Shown: positions 16,449 to 25,437, counted from the first letter of the stretch. The stretch: 64,000 nt of DNA from Streptomyces sp. WAC 01529 (GCF_003945545.1 NZ_CP029617.1:4945001-5009000), one strand, 5' to 3'. Notes: generated from the sequence alone by a model not told the origin. Translations and numbers: made by a program.

Positions 16449-18040
16449 CCGCCGAAGCTATGAACACCGCGAACGCCGCAGGCACCGACGGCACGCGGCG
16501 CCCCATCAAGCGCGCCCTCGTCAGCGTCTACGACAAGACCGGCCTGGAAGACCTCGCGCGCGGCCTGCACGAGGCGGGCGTCGAGCTGGTCTCCACCGGT
16601 TCGACCGCCGCGCGGATCGCCGCCGCCGGGGTGCCCGTCACCAAGGTCGAGGAGCTGACCGGCTTCCCCGAGTGCCTGGACGGCCGCGTCAAGACCCTGC
16701 ACCCCAAGGTCCACGCGGGCATCCTCGCCGACCTGCGCCTGGCGGACCACCGCCGCCAGCTCGACGAGCTGGGCGTCGAGCCCTTCCAGCTGGTCGTCGT
16801 GAACCTCTACCCCTTCAAGGAGACCGTCGCCTCCGGGGCCACCCCCGACGAGTGCGTCGAGCAGATCGACATCGGCGGCCCCTCGATGGTCCGCGCCGCC
16901 GCCAAGAACCACCCCTCCGTCGCGGTCGTCACCGACCCGCAGCGGTACGCCGACGTCCTCGCGGCGGTCAAGGCGGGCGGCTTCGACCTGGCCGCGCGCA
17001 AGCGGCTCGCGGGAGAAGCGTTCCAGCACACGGCCGCGTACGACGTCGCGGTCGCCGGCTGGTTCGCCGAGGGGTACGCCGCCGCGGACGACTCGGGCCA
17101 CCCCGGGTTCCTCGGCGCGACGTACGAGCGCAAGAACGTCCTGCGCTACGGCGAGAACCCGCACCAGGGCGCCGCGCTCTACGTCGACGGCACGGGCGGT
17201 CTCGCCGAGGCCGAGCACCTGCACGGCAAGGAGATGTCGTACAACAACTTCACGGACACGGACGCCGCGCGCCGTGCCGCGTACGACCACGACGAGCCCT
17301 GCGTCGCGATCATCAAGCACGCCAACCCGTGCGGCATCGCGATCGGCGCGAACGTCGCCGAGGCGCACCGCAAGGCGCACGCCTGCGACCCGCTCTCCGC
17401 GTTCGGCGGCGTCATCGCCGTCAACCGTCCGGTGAGCAAGGAGATGGCGGAGCAGGTCGCCGACATCTTCACCGAGGTCATCGTCGCGCCCGAGTACGAG
17501 GACGGCGCCCTAGAGGTCCTCACCCAGAAGAAGAACATCCGCGTGCTGCGCGCCCACCGGGCGCCGTCGAGCGCGGTCGAGGTCAAGCAGATCGACGGCG
17601 GCGCGCTGCTCCAGGTCACCGACCGCCTCCAGGCCGACGGCGACGACCCCGCCAACTGGACGCTCGCCACGGGCGACGCCCTGAACGAGGGCGAGCTGGA
17701 CGAGCTGGCGTTCGCCTGGAAGGCGTGCCGCGCGGTCAAGTCCAACGCGATCCTGCTCGCCAAGGACGGCGCCTCGGTCGGCGTCGGCATGGGCCAGGTC
17801 AACCGCGTCGACTCCGCGAAGCTCGCCGTCGAGCGGGCGGGCGAGGAGCGGGCGCGCGGTTCGTACGCCGCCTCCGACGCGTTCTTCCCCTTCCCCGACG
17901 GTCTGGAGATCCTGACCGCCGCGGGCGTCAAGGCCGTGGTGCAGCCGGGCGGTTCGGTCCGCGACGAGCTGGTCGTGGAGGCCGCGAAGAAGGCGGGCGT
18001 CACGATGTACTTCACGGGGACGCGGCACTTCTTCCACTGA
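16445..18040 (+). CDS. purH: AICAR transformylase/IMP cyclohydrolase
   Basis: 531 aa. Bifunctional enzyme for the last two steps of IMP synthesis: formylation of AICAR with 10-formyl-THF, then ring closure. The N-terminal cyclohydrolase half shows ALVSVYDKTGLEDLA, STGSTAARIA and VKTLHPKVHAGILA. The transformylase half shows ENPHQGAALYVDG and the catalytic Lys-His segment IIKHANPCG. The start overlaps purN at GTGA (16445); an ATG at 16460 is an alternative. A strong bidirectional hairpin (18088-18131) follows. Confidence 0.96.
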   Translation: MTAEAMNTANAAGTDGTRRPIKRALVSVYDKTGLEDLARGLHEAGVELVSTGSTAARIAAAGVPVTKVEELTGFPECLDGRVKTLHPKVHAGILADLRLADHRRQLDELGVEPFQLVVVNLYPFKETVASGATPDECVEQIDIGGPSMVRAAAKNHPSVAVVTDPQRYADVLAAVKAGGFDLAARKRLAGEAFQHTAAYDVAVAGWFAEGYAAADDSGHPGFLGATYERKNVLRYGENPHQGAALYVDGTGGLAEAEHLHGKEMSYNNFTDTDAARRAAYDHDEPCVAIIKHANPCGIAIGANVAEAHRKAHACDPLSAFGGVIAVNRPVSKEMAEQVADIFTEVIVAPEYEDGALEVLTQKKNIRVLRAHRAPSSAVEVKQIDGGALLQVTDRLQADGDDPANWTLATGDALNEGELDELAFAWKACRAVKSNAILLAKDGASVGVGMGQVNRVDSAKLAVERAGEERARGSYAASDAFFPFPDGLEILTAAGVKAVVQPGGSVRDELVVEAAKKAGVTMYFTGTRHFFH

Positions 18041-18087
18041 GCCGCGTCCGACGTGCGACTGAACTGAGCCGCATCTGACCCGCATAC

Positions 18088-18131
18088 GACGGTGGCCGCG
18101 CCCTTCCTCCAGGAAGGACGCGGCCACCGTC
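18088..18131. terminator. purNH terminator, bidirectional
   Basis: GACGGTGGCCGCG (18088-18100) and CGCGGCCACCGTC (18119-18131) pair perfectly; after one C-A mismatch the stem goes on with CCTTCC/GGAAGG, about 20 bp in all. It lies between convergent purH and a membrane-protein gene. Confidence 0.9.
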
Positions 18132-18155
18132 AGTGCCCCGTGCGGGCCAAGTCGC

Positions 18156-18782
18156 TCAGTAGCGCGGCCGGTTGAACCACGCGGTGCCGCTGGGGACGAC
18201 CGGGGCCATCGTGATGACGACGGCGAAGACGACCCAGATGAGCGGGCCGATGATCGCGCTCGCGAGGCCCGAGTCGAGGCCGACGAAGAGGCCGATGAGG
18301 CCGACGATCCCGCCGAGCGCGCCGTAGATCACGGTGGTGATCCGCACGCCCTGGCCGCCGCGGCTGAACTTCACGCCGAGCGTGATCGACAGCGCCGCGA
18401 ACCCGGCCGCGATCAGCGCGCCGATCACGGCGATGCCGGTCAGCGCGTCACCGCCGTCACTCACACCGCCGAGGCCGAAGTCGTCGGCGTTGTCGGAGAC
18501 GTCGTTCGCGATCGCGGCGACGTAGAGGTAGATGATCGCGAACAGGATCTGCACCGCCGAGATCAGGAACAGGAAGACGCGCGCGGTGACCAGGAGACCC
18601 GGCATCGACTGCGGCATCATGTTGCCGCCCGGGTAGCCGGGGTACGCCGGCTGCTGCGGGTAGCCGTAGCCCTGCTGCGGCGGGACGCCGGGCGGGGCCT
18701 GCTGGGGGTAGCCGTATCCGGGAGCGGGCGGGGGCTGCTGGGGCGGCTGCCCGTAAGGGTTGTTCGGGTCGCCGTAACTCAT
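18156..18782 (-). CDS. Pro/Gln/Tyr-rich membrane protein
   Basis: 208 aa from the ATG at 18782. The first 60 residues are repeats of GYGYPQQ and PPQQ type, a cytoplasmic disordered head common in streptomycete membrane proteins. Four hydrophobic helices follow (LLVTARVFLFLISAVQILFA, ALTGIAVIGALIAAGFAALS, VIYGALGGIVGLIGLFVG, AIIGPLIWVVFAVVITMA). No enzyme motif. Function unknown. The frame upstream of 18782 is Arg-rich and probably not translated. Confidence 0.75.
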   Translation of the reverse strand: MSYGDPNNPYGQPPQQPPPAPGYGYPQQAPPGVPPQQGYGYPQQPAYPGYPGGNMMPQSMPGLLVTARVFLFLISAVQILFAIIYLYVAAIANDVSDNADDFGLGGVSDGGDALTGIAVIGALIAAGFAALSITLGVKFSRGGQGVRITTVIYGALGGIVGLIGLFVGLDSGLASAIIGPLIWVVFAVVITMAPVVPSGTAWFNRPRY

Positions 18783-19027
18783 GGCGGTCTTCCTCCGTCG
18801 GGTAGTGCGGGGACGACGCGGCACATCACGGAGGAATGTTCTACAGATGCGGTCCGTCCCCCCGACACTGCCCGCGGCACTGTGCCGCTCATCGTTCTTT
18901 AGGCCCGGCTTATTTGTCCAGCCGCATTCGGTATGTGTTGTGCAAGTGCAACCTCGCTGATCAGCGGGCGGGACCGCCGGGGCGCCCTGATTGGTACCGG
19001 GCGGGTCTCATCCGGGAAGATGGGGTC

Positions 19028-19888
19028 ATGACCGCCCAGATTCTCGATGGCAAGGCCACCGCAGCCGCGATCAAGTCCGAACTGACCGCCCGCGTGGCGG
19101 CCCTGAAGGAGAAGGGCGTCACGCCCGGACTCGGTACCGTCCTGGTCGGCGACGACCCGGGCAGCCAGAAGTACGTCGCGGGCAAGCACCGCGACTGCGC
19201 GCAGGTCGGCATCGCCTCCATCCAGCGCGAACTGCCCGCCACCGCCTCCCAGGAGGAGATCGAGGCGGTCGTACGCGAACTGAACGAGGACCCCGCCTGC
19301 ACCGGCTACATCGTCCAGCTCCCGCTGCCCAAGGGCATCGACGAGAACCGCGTCCTGGAGCTGATGGACCCGGACAAGGACGCCGACGGACTGCACCCGA
19401 TGAACCTCGGCCGTCTCGTCCTGAACGAGCCGGCCCCGCTGCCCTGCACCCCCTACGGCATCATCCGGCTGCTGCGCCGGCACGACGTGGAGATCAAGGG
19501 CGCCGAGGTCGTGGTCGTGGGCCGCGGCGTGACCATCGGCCGGCCCATGCCGCTCCTGCTCACCCGCAAGTCCGAGAACGCGACCGTCACGCAGTGCCAC
19601 ACCGGCACCCGTGACCTGGCCGCGCACCTGAAGCGGGCCGACATCATCGTGGCCGCCGCGGGCGTCCCGCACCTCATCAAGCCCGAGGACGTGAAGCCGG
19701 GCGCCGCCGTCCTGGACGTCGGCGTCTCGCGCGACGAGAGCGGCAAGATCGTCGGCGATGTCCACCCCGGCGTCGCCGAGGTCGCCGGGTGGATCTCCCC
19801 GAACCCGGGCGGCGTCGGCCCGATGACCCGCGCCCAGCTCCTGGTCAACGTCGTCGAGGCCGCCGAGCGAATCGCCGCCGCGAGCTGA
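19028..19888 (+). CDS. folD: Methylene-THF dehydrogenase/cyclohydrolase
   Basis: 286 aa, normal length. FolD converts 5,10-methylene-THF to 10-formyl-THF with NADP+, supplying PurN and PurH encoded 2.6 kb upstream. Tyr and Lys of the active site are in QKYVAGKHRDC; the substrate loop is IVQLPLPKGID; the nucleotide-binding loop reads VVGRGVTIGRPM, with Gly-Val-Thr where many homologues have Ser-x-x. PGGVGPMT near the C-terminus is diagnostic. The ATG at 19028 follows AAGATGGGG. No ZTP riboswitch is visible upstream, in contrast to glyA. A DUF3017 gene follows after 20 bp. Confidence 0.95.
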   Translation: MTAQILDGKATAAAIKSELTARVAALKEKGVTPGLGTVLVGDDPGSQKYVAGKHRDCAQVGIASIQRELPATASQEEIEAVVRELNEDPACTGYIVQLPLPKGIDENRVLELMDPDKDADGLHPMNLGRLVLNEPAPLPCTPYGIIRLLRRHDVEIKGAEVVVVGRGVTIGRPMPLLLTRKSENATVTQCHTGTRDLAAHLKRADIIVAAAGVPHLIKPEDVKPGAAVLDVGVSRDESGKIVGDVHPGVAEVAGWISPNPGGVGPMTRAQLLVNVVEAAERIAAAS

Positions 19889-19908
19889 CCCGGGGAAGGG
19901 GCGAGCGC

Positions 19909-20433
19909 ATGAACGCAGAACCTGAGCCGGAGACCAGACCGGTCCCGGAGGCCGAGCCCGCTCCCGAGGCCGAGCCCGCTCCGGAGGAGGCCGTGCACGC
20001 CAAGGGCACGGTCAGCGCACCCGGACCGGACGGGCAGCCGCGCAAGGTCTCGCGCCGCTTCCCGCTCTTCACCCGGGACACGGCACGGCCCGAGGGCGGC
20101 GGCCGCGCGGCTTCCGGCGACGCGCCCGCGCCCGCCCGGCAGTGGCCGCTGCTGAGCGTCGCCTCCGTGGTCGGGCTCGGACTGCTGCTCACCGCGCTCG
20201 ACGTCTTCCGCGTCGGCACGATGCTGGTGGGCGTCGCGCTCATCGGCGGCGCCGTGCTGCGGTGGGCGCTGCCGGACGTGGGCATGCTGGCGGTGCGCTC
20301 GCGCTTCACGGACATGGTCACGTACGGCGCGCTGGGCGTCGCCATCGTGCTCCTCGCGATGATGGCGCAGCCCCATCCGTGGCTGGAGATCCCGTTCCTG
20401 GACGACACGCTGCACTTCACGATCGACAGCTAG
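19909..20433 (+). CDS. DUF3017 membrane protein
   Basis: 174 aa, ATG at 19909 with GGGGAAGGGG upstream (19892-19901). Residues 1-75 are acidic and Pro-rich (PEAEPAPEAEPAPEE repeats). Three hydrophobic helices follow (LLSVASVVGLGLLLTALDVF, MLVGVALIGGAVLRWALP, MVTYGALGVAIVLLAMMA). The arrangement and position directly behind folD are typical of DUF3017 proteins in actinobacteria; their function is unknown. Ends in a hairpin at 20449-20482. Confidence 0.82.
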   Translation: MNAEPEPETRPVPEAEPAPEAEPAPEEAVHAKGTVSAPGPDGQPRKVSRRFPLFTRDTARPEGGGRAASGDAPAPARQWPLLSVASVVGLGLLLTALDVFRVGTMLVGVALIGGAVLRWALPDVGMLAVRSRFTDMVTYGALGVAIVLLAMMAQPHPWLEIPFLDDTLHFTIDS

Positions 20434-20448
20434 CCGCAGCTGGGCGAC

Positions 20449-20482
20449 GGTGACCCGTCCTCCCCCGAGGGGACGGGCCACC
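20449..20482 (+). terminator. folD/DUF3017 terminator
   Basis: GGTG-a-CCCGTCC pairs with GGACGGG-c-CACC around a C/G-rich loop; 11 pairs and one mismatch, directly after the DUF3017 stop. Confidence 0.75.
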
Positions 20483-20639
20483 GCTGGTCAACGACGCTAC
20501 GCGCGCCCCCGCCGGGCGTCGTCCCCCGCTCGGCGGAGATCCCGCTGCTCCCGCCGTCGTATCCGCGCGGTTCCTACAACTTCCGCGGTACCGCGGGAGG
20601 TTGACGTTCCGCCGGCCGCACGCGGGTTACGCTGCGGCG

Positions 20640-21824
20640 ATGCGGATGCGCCCCCTCGTCGTCGACGCGCTCATCGCGGCCGCCCTGACCACGGTGGCGG
20701 TGCTGCTCGGCCAGGAGTCCGTGCGGCAGGGCTGGCCCGCACTCGACGCCACCGGTTACGCGTTGGTGGCGCTGGCCAATCTCCCCGCAGTGCTGCGCGG
20801 CAAGGCGCCGCTCGCCGTGCTCCTCTTCATCCACAGCGTGTGGATCGTCTACGTCACGGCCGGCTACTGGCCCGTCCTGAACACCTTCGCCCCCATGCTC
20901 GCCCTCTACACGGTCGCGTCGCTGCGCCCCGCCCGCGTCTCCCTGCCCTGCGCGGTGCTGTTGGGCGCCGCCTGGATCTACGCGGGCCTTGTGACGGACG
21001 GCTCGACCATGACCGCCGTCGTCGCCCAGGCCATCGGCTTCCCCCTGGTGATCTGGCGCTTCGGGTACGCCGCCCGCCGGACGGCCGAACTGGCCAGGCA
21101 GCTCAAGCGGGAGCAGGACGAGCGGGCCCGGCGCGAGGTCGCCGAGGAGCGCGGCAGGATCGCGCGCGAGCTGCACGACGTGGTCGCCCACCACATGTCG
21201 GTGATCTCCGTGCAGGCGGGCCTCGCCACGTTCGTCTTCGGCTCGGACCCCGCCACGGCGCGCGCCGCGCTCGGCACCATCGCCGGGACCAGCGGCGAGG
21301 CCCTCGAAGAGCTGCGCCGCATGCTGCGGGTGCTGCGCGCGGAGGAGCCCGGAGACGGCGGGGACGGCGACGGGACCGGCGGGGACGGCCCCGCGGCGCC
21401 CATGCCCGGCCTGGCCCGCCTGGGCGAGATGGTGGAGCGGGTGCGGGCGGGCGGCGTCCCCGTCGAGCTGCGCGTCACGGGAACCCCTCGCCCGCTGGCC
21501 CCCGGTATCGAACTGTGCGCGTACCGCGTGGTGCAGGAGGCCCTGACCAACGTACTGAAACACGCCCACGGCGCCTCATCGGCCGTCGAACTCGTCTACC
21601 GGGAACGGCATATCGAGGTTTCGGTCAGCAACGACGGGCAGGGGGTGATTCAGGACAGAGTGCGCACCGGCAGTGGACACGGCTTGATTGGGATGCGGGA
21701 GCGGGCCAAGCTCTACGGCGGGACGATCAGCATCGGCCCGCTGAGCGAGGGGGGATTCGCCGTGCGTCTCACCCTGCCGACCTCGGCGCGGGCCGAGGCT
21801 CGGGGGGACGACGGGGCGGGATGA
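20640..21824 (+). CDS. NarL-type sensor histidine kinase
   Basis: 394 aa. Five or so hydrophobic helices occupy residues 1-145, without a large outside sensor domain. A HisKA_3 dimerisation domain follows with the phospho-acceptor His in RELHDVVAHHMSVISVQA; the ATP-binding domain has SNDGQG and GHGLIGMRERAKLYGG. This type of kinase phosphorylates the response regulator encoded just downstream. The ATG at 20640 is the first that leaves the first helix intact. A direct repeat spans its stop codon and the start of the regulator gene, duplicating its last codons. Stimulus unknown. Confidence 0.9.
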   Translation: MRMRPLVVDALIAAALTTVAVLLGQESVRQGWPALDATGYALVALANLPAVLRGKAPLAVLLFIHSVWIVYVTAGYWPVLNTFAPMLALYTVASLRPARVSLPCAVLLGAAWIYAGLVTDGSTMTAVVAQAIGFPLVIWRFGYAARRTAELARQLKREQDERARREVAEERGRIARELHDVVAHHMSVISVQAGLATFVFGSDPATARAALGTIAGTSGEALEELRRMLRVLRAEEPGDGGDGDGTGGDGPAAPMPGLARLGEMVERVRAGGVPVELRVTGTPRPLAPGIELCAYRVVQEALTNVLKHAHGASSAVELVYRERHIEVSVSNDGQGVIQDRVRTGSGHGLIGMRERAKLYGGTISIGPLSEGGFAVRLTLPTSARAEARGDDGAG

Positions 21825-21853
21825 CCGCTCGGGGGGACGACGGGGCGATGACC
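21798..21853. repeat. Tandem repeat across kinase stop
   Basis: GCTCGGGGGGACGACGGGGCG plus GGATGACC (21798-21826) is repeated as the same 21 bases plus ATGACC (21827-21853). The kinase stop TGA (21822-21824) is in the first copy and the regulator start is 3 bp past the second. The duplication adjusts the spacing between the coupled genes. Confidence 0.85.
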
Positions 21854-21855
21854 GG

Positions 21856-22545
21856 ATGACCGGCTCCATCAAGGTACTTGTCGTCGACGACCAGTTCCTC
21901 ATCCGCGCGGGGCTGGTCGGTCTGCTGCGCGCCGCGCCCGGCATCGAGGTCGTCGGCGAGGCGGGCGACGGGGACGAGGCCGTCGAACTCGCCGCCCGGA
22001 CCCGGCCCGACGTCATCCTCATGGACATCAGGATGCCGGGCATGAACGGCATCACGGCCACCGCGCGGATCCTCGCCGAGGCCCCCGAACCGGCCCCGCG
22101 CGTCCTGGTGTTGACCACCTTCGACCTCGACGAGTACGTGTACGGGGCACTGCGCGCCGGTGCCTCCGGCTTCCTGCTCAAGGACTCCGGGCCCGAACGA
22201 CTCCTTGCCGCGGTGGCCGCGGTCGGTGGCGGCGACGCGCTCTTCGCGCCCAGCGTGACGCGCCGCCTCGTGGAGGCGTTCGCGCGGCAGACCGCGGGGC
22301 CCGGCGGCGACGAGGGCGAACCGCTGCCCGACCTCGCGGCGCTGACCCTGCGCGAGGTGGAGGTCCTGAAGCTGATCGCGCGCGGTCTGACCAACGCGGA
22401 CATCGCCGAGCGGCTCTACATCAGCGAGGCCACCGTCAAGACGCACCTCAACCGCACGATGAGCAAACTCGGCCTGGACAGCCGGGCGCAGGCGGTGGTG
22501 GTCGCGTACGAGACGGGGCTCGTCAGGCCGGGGACCCCGGGCTGA
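21856..22545 (+). CDS. LuxR/NarL-family response regulator
   Basis: 229 aa. The receiver domain has VLVVDDQFLIRAG, the phospho-acceptor Asp in DVILMDIRMPG, and the switch Lys in FLLKDSG. The LuxR-type helix-turn-helix is LTLREVEVLKLIARGLTNADIAERLYISEATVKTHLNRTMSKL, split here only for naming: LTLREVEVL, GLTNADIAERL and SEATVKTHL. It is the cognate partner of the kinase 31 bp upstream. Targets unknown. A 15-bp hairpin at 22560-22595 ends the operon. Confidence 0.92.
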   Translation: MTGSIKVLVVDDQFLIRAGLVGLLRAAPGIEVVGEAGDGDEAVELAARTRPDVILMDIRMPGMNGITATARILAEAPEPAPRVLVLTTFDLDEYVYGALRAGASGFLLKDSGPERLLAAVAAVGGGDALFAPSVTRRLVEAFARQTAGPGGDEGEPLPDLAALTLREVEVLKLIARGLTNADIAERLYISEATVKTHLNRTMSKLGLDSRAQAVVVAYETGLVRPGTPG

Positions 22546-22559
22546 GCGCGCGACGGGAC

Positions 22560-22595
22560 GGCGCCCGTCCTCTCCCCCGTGGGAGGACGGGCGCC
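22560..22595 (+). terminator. Two-component operon terminator
   Basis: GGCGCCCGTCCTC (22560-22572) pairs with GAGGACGGGCGCC, read as 22583-22595, with two more inner pairs and a 6-nt loop. The 390-bp gap that follows holds nothing recognisable until the promoter near 22821. Confidence 0.85.
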
Positions 22596-22820
22596 GCCGT
22601 TCGGTGAGGGTGTTCCGGCGGATCGCTGGGACTCCCGGAATCTCCCGATGTAAGCGGTGCGTTCCGCTCGAGATCCAGAGTCATGGACGCGCCAATCGCG
22701 TTCAAGGGATGCCCTGGCCCTGTGGCACGGAGGTGACCATTCCGCAACGGTGTTCGCGGCCTGCAACGAGCCTGATCCGAAAGTCCGGTCGATTGTCCGG
22801 GGCGCCGGGAACTGACAGCG

Positions 22821-22921
22821 TTGCTCCGCGCATCCCTCTGGGTAGCGTCGGAGGGCGGACGCCGGGCACCGGCGGGGGTGGGGAGGGGAACGTACGGGGG
22901 CAGGACAGGCACGTACGGGGG
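22821..22921 (+). promoter_or_regulatory. Promoter and 21-bp-phased repeats
   Basis: TTGCTC (22821-22826), 16 bp, TAGCGT (22843-22848) is a good vegetative-type promoter for the XRE-DUF2690 gene. Downstream, ACGTACGGGGG occurs at 22890-22900 and 22911-22921, exactly 21 bp apart, i.e. on the same face of the helix. Because the gene encodes an HTH protein, an autoregulatory operator is possible; that is inference. Confidence 0.45.
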
Positions 22922-22935
22922 GAAGAGGGGGAGCA

Positions 22936-24069
22936 ATGCCTCGTTGGAAGGCGCTGCCGGACGAACTCGGCCCGGAGGTCAGGGAGTTCACCGACCAGTT
23001 GCGTAGGCTCGTCGACCACAGCGGTCTGAGTATCGCGGCGGTCTCGGACCGGACCGGCTACAGCAAGACGTCGTGGGAGCGCTATCTGAACGGGCGGCTG
23101 CTCGCGCCGAAGGGCGCGGTCGTCGCGCTCGCCGAGGTGACGGGCACGCAGCCGGTCCACCTCATCACCATGTGGGAGCTGGCGGAGCGGGCCTGGAGCC
23201 GTTCCGAGATGCGGCACGACATGACCATGCAGGCGATACGGATCTCGCAGGCACGGGCGGCGCTGGGGGAGCTGGGGGAGCCGGGCCGGGCACGCCCGCC
23301 GTCGGAGCCGAAGGCGAAGGCGCGCAACGGCACCGGGGGCGTCGGGAGCCTCACCGGTGTGGCCGGGCCGGCGGGCGTCTCACCCACGGTGCCGCCACAG
23401 GCTTCACCTACGGTGCCGCCACAGGACTCGCCCACGGTGCCTCCGCAGGCCTCGCCCCCCTATGGCGCGGCCTCCTCTTCGTACGCTGATGTGTCCACGT
23501 CGGCCTTCGGCGCGGCACCGGCACCGGCAGCGGGAACGGCACCGGCGGCCGTATCGCCCGACGGGCAGCGGCGGCGGCGGAAGCTGACGATGTTCCTCGC
23601 GGGCGTGGTCGGGGCGCTCGTCGTCATCGCGGCGGCGCTCTTCCTCACGGACCGGGGCGGCGACGGCGAGGAGAAGGCCGGGACCGAGCCGTCCGCGTCG
23701 CCGACCACGAGCGACGCCAAGCTGCCCGCCGGGGTGGAGTGCCGGGGCGCGGACTGCGCGGGCAAGGACCCCGAGAACATGGGGTGCGGCGGCGAGCTGG
23801 CGAGGACGACCTCGCGGGCCACGGTCGGCAAGACGCTGATCGAGGTGCGGTACAGCAAGACGTGCGCGGCCGCGTGGGCGCGGATCACCCAGGCGACGCC
23901 GGGTGACGAGGTCACGGTCACGGGGTCGGGCGGCGGCGCGTCGGCCAAGCAGAGGGGCACGGTGAACGAGGACTTCGACGCGTACACCCCGATGGTCGCG
24001 GTCAAGGCGGGGACCACGGCCAAGGCCTGCGCGGTGCTGACGTCGGGGGAGAAGGGCTGCACGGAGTAG
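22936..24069 (+). CDS. XRE-DUF2690 membrane protein
   Basis: 377 aa. An XRE helix-turn-helix (about 28-75, SIAAVSDRTGYSKTSWERYLNGR) lies at the N-terminus. A Pro-rich linker contains three or four SPTVPPQ repeats (about 149-172). One transmembrane helix (FLAGVVGALVVIAAALFLT, about 219-237) leads to an outside DUF2690 domain with five cysteines (ECRGADCAG, MGCGGE, KTCAAAW, KACAVL, KGCTE), probably disulfide-bonded. Such DUF2690 proteins are frequent in Streptomyces with unknown roles, plausibly sensing outside conditions and regulating DNA directly. The ATG at 22936 has GAGGGGGAG just upstream. Confidence 0.88.
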   Translation: MPRWKALPDELGPEVREFTDQLRRLVDHSGLSIAAVSDRTGYSKTSWERYLNGRLLAPKGAVVALAEVTGTQPVHLITMWELAERAWSRSEMRHDMTMQAIRISQARAALGELGEPGRARPPSEPKAKARNGTGGVGSLTGVAGPAGVSPTVPPQASPTVPPQDSPTVPPQASPPYGAASSSYADVSTSAFGAAPAPAAGTAPAAVSPDGQRRRRKLTMFLAGVVGALVVIAAALFLTDRGGDGEEKAGTEPSASPTTSDAKLPAGVECRGADCAGKDPENMGCGGELARTTSRATVGKTLIEVRYSKTCAAAWARITQATPGDEVTVTGSGGGASAKQRGTVNEDFDAYTPMVAVKAGTTAKACAVLTSGEKGCTE

Positions 24070-24156
24070 GCGAAAAAAAGTGGGGTGCGGAGGTGCATGA
24101 CCTCGAAAGGGGAGGGCAGGCGGAACGTACCCCCACGGGAGTGGTCACACCCCCAC

Positions 24157-24195
24157 GGCGGCCGTCACGCTCCCTCCCCCGAGGTGACGGCCGCC
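24157..24195 (+). terminator. Hairpin after XRE-DUF2690 gene
   Basis: GGCGGCCGTCAC (24157-24168) and GTGACGGCCGCC (24184-24195) form a perfect 12-bp stem with a 15-nt loop. Confidence 0.8.
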
Positions 24196-24235
24196 CCCCG
24201 TTCGAGGGTGCGGAAGGGCTGTGGGCCGGGCCACA

Positions 24236-24275
24236 TGTGACCCGGCGTTCACGGAAGGCCCGGGCGCGATAGCCT
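24236..24275 (+). promoter_or_regulatory. mdh promoter with TGTGA-N8-TCACG dyad
   Basis: TTCACG (24248-24253), 16 bp, TAGCCT (24270-24275) is a plausible promoter. The dyad TGTGA (24236-24240), CCCGGCGT, TCACG (24249-24253) covers its -35 box. The same TGTGA-N8-TCACG spacing recurs upstream of sucC at 9032-9049. About 150 bp of leader separate this from mdh; I see no riboswitch in it. Confidence 0.4.
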
Positions 24276-24428
24276 GACCGCCGGATCTCTCTTGATGCCA
24301 AGAGATCGATCATCGAGAGGCGATCGAGGACTCGAAGAGGCGTCGGCGGGGATCCAGGAAAAAGGGGATCCAGGACACCAGTCCGAGGGACAGGGAACCC
24401 CACCGCCAGCTGTCTTACGGAGATCGCC

Positions 24429-25418
24429 ATGACCCGCACTCCCGTGAATGTCACCGTCACCGGCGCGGCCGGCCAGATCGGCTACGCGCTGCTCTTCCGC
24501 ATCGCCTCCGGCCACCTGCTCGGCGCTGACGTGCCGGTCAACCTGCGCCTTCTTGAGATCACGCCGGCGCTGAAGGCCGCCGAGGGCACCGCCATGGAGC
24601 TCGACGACTGCGCCTTCCCGCTGCTGAACTCGATCGAGATCAGCGACGACCCGAACGTGGCCTTCGACGGGGCCAACGTCGCCCTGCTCGTCGGCGCCCG
24701 CCCCCGCACCAAGGGCATGGAGCGCGGCGACCTCCTGGAGGCCAACGGCGGCATCTTCAAGCCGCAGGGCAAGGCCATCAACGACCACGCCGCCGACGAC
24801 ATCAAGGTCCTGGTGGTGGGCAACCCCGCCAACACCAACGCGCTCATCGCGCAGGCCGCCGCCCCGGACGTACCGGCCGAGCGCTTCACCGCGATGACCC
24901 GTCTGGACCACAACCGCGCCCTGTCGCAGCTGTCGAAGAAGACCGGCGCCCCGGTCTCCGACATCAAGCGCCTGACGATCTGGGGCAACCACTCGGCCAC
25001 CCAGTACCCGGACATCTTCCACGCGGAGATCGCCGGCAAGAACGCCGCCGACGTCGTGGGCGACCAGTCCTGGCTCGCCGACGAGTTCATCCCGACCGTC
25101 GCCAAGCGCGGTGCCGCGATCATCGAGGCCCGTGGCGCCTCCTCGGCCGCCTCCGCCGCCAACGCCGCCATCGACCACGTCCACACGTGGGTCAACGGCA
25201 CGGCCGCGGGCGACTGGACCTCCATGGGCATCCCCTCGGACGGTTCGTACGGCGTTCCGGAGGGGCTCATCTCCTCCTTCCCCGTCACCGCCGAGAACGG
25301 CACGTACAAGATCGTCCAGGGCCTGGAGATCAACGAGTTCTCGCGTGCCCGCATCGACGCGTCCGTCAAGGAGCTGACCGAGGAGCGCGAGGCAGTGCGC
25401 GCGCTCGGCCTCATCTGA
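24429..25418 (+). CDS. mdh: Malate dehydrogenase
   Basis: 329 aa, normal length. NAD-dependent oxidation of malate to oxaloacetate in the TCA cycle. The Rossmann loop is VTGAAGQIGYALLFRIASG; substrate arginines are in GARPRTKGMERGDLL and MTRLDHNRA; the catalytic His is in IWGNHSATQYPD. The ATG at 24429 is preceded by ACGGAGA. Monocistronic: a hairpin at 25438-25476 follows. Its upstream dyad is shared with sucC. Confidence 0.97.
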   Translation: MTRTPVNVTVTGAAGQIGYALLFRIASGHLLGADVPVNLRLLEITPALKAAEGTAMELDDCAFPLLNSIEISDDPNVAFDGANVALLVGARPRTKGMERGDLLEANGGIFKPQGKAINDHAADDIKVLVVGNPANTNALIAQAAAPDVPAERFTAMTRLDHNRALSQLSKKTGAPVSDIKRLTIWGNHSATQYPDIFHAEIAGKNAADVVGDQSWLADEFIPTVAKRGAAIIEARGASSAASAANAAIDHVHTWVNGTAAGDWTSMGIPSDGSYGVPEGLISSFPVTAENGTYKIVQGLEINEFSRARIDASVKELTEEREAVRALGLI

Positions 25419-25437
25419 GTCCTCTTCCAGGGCGCTC

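Noticed and set aside
18836..19027. Extension of folD upstream and a possible ZTP riboswitch there
   Set aside because: The extra codons are Cys/Arg/Pro-rich without family counterpart, and the invariant CCGCCTGGGCA block is absent.
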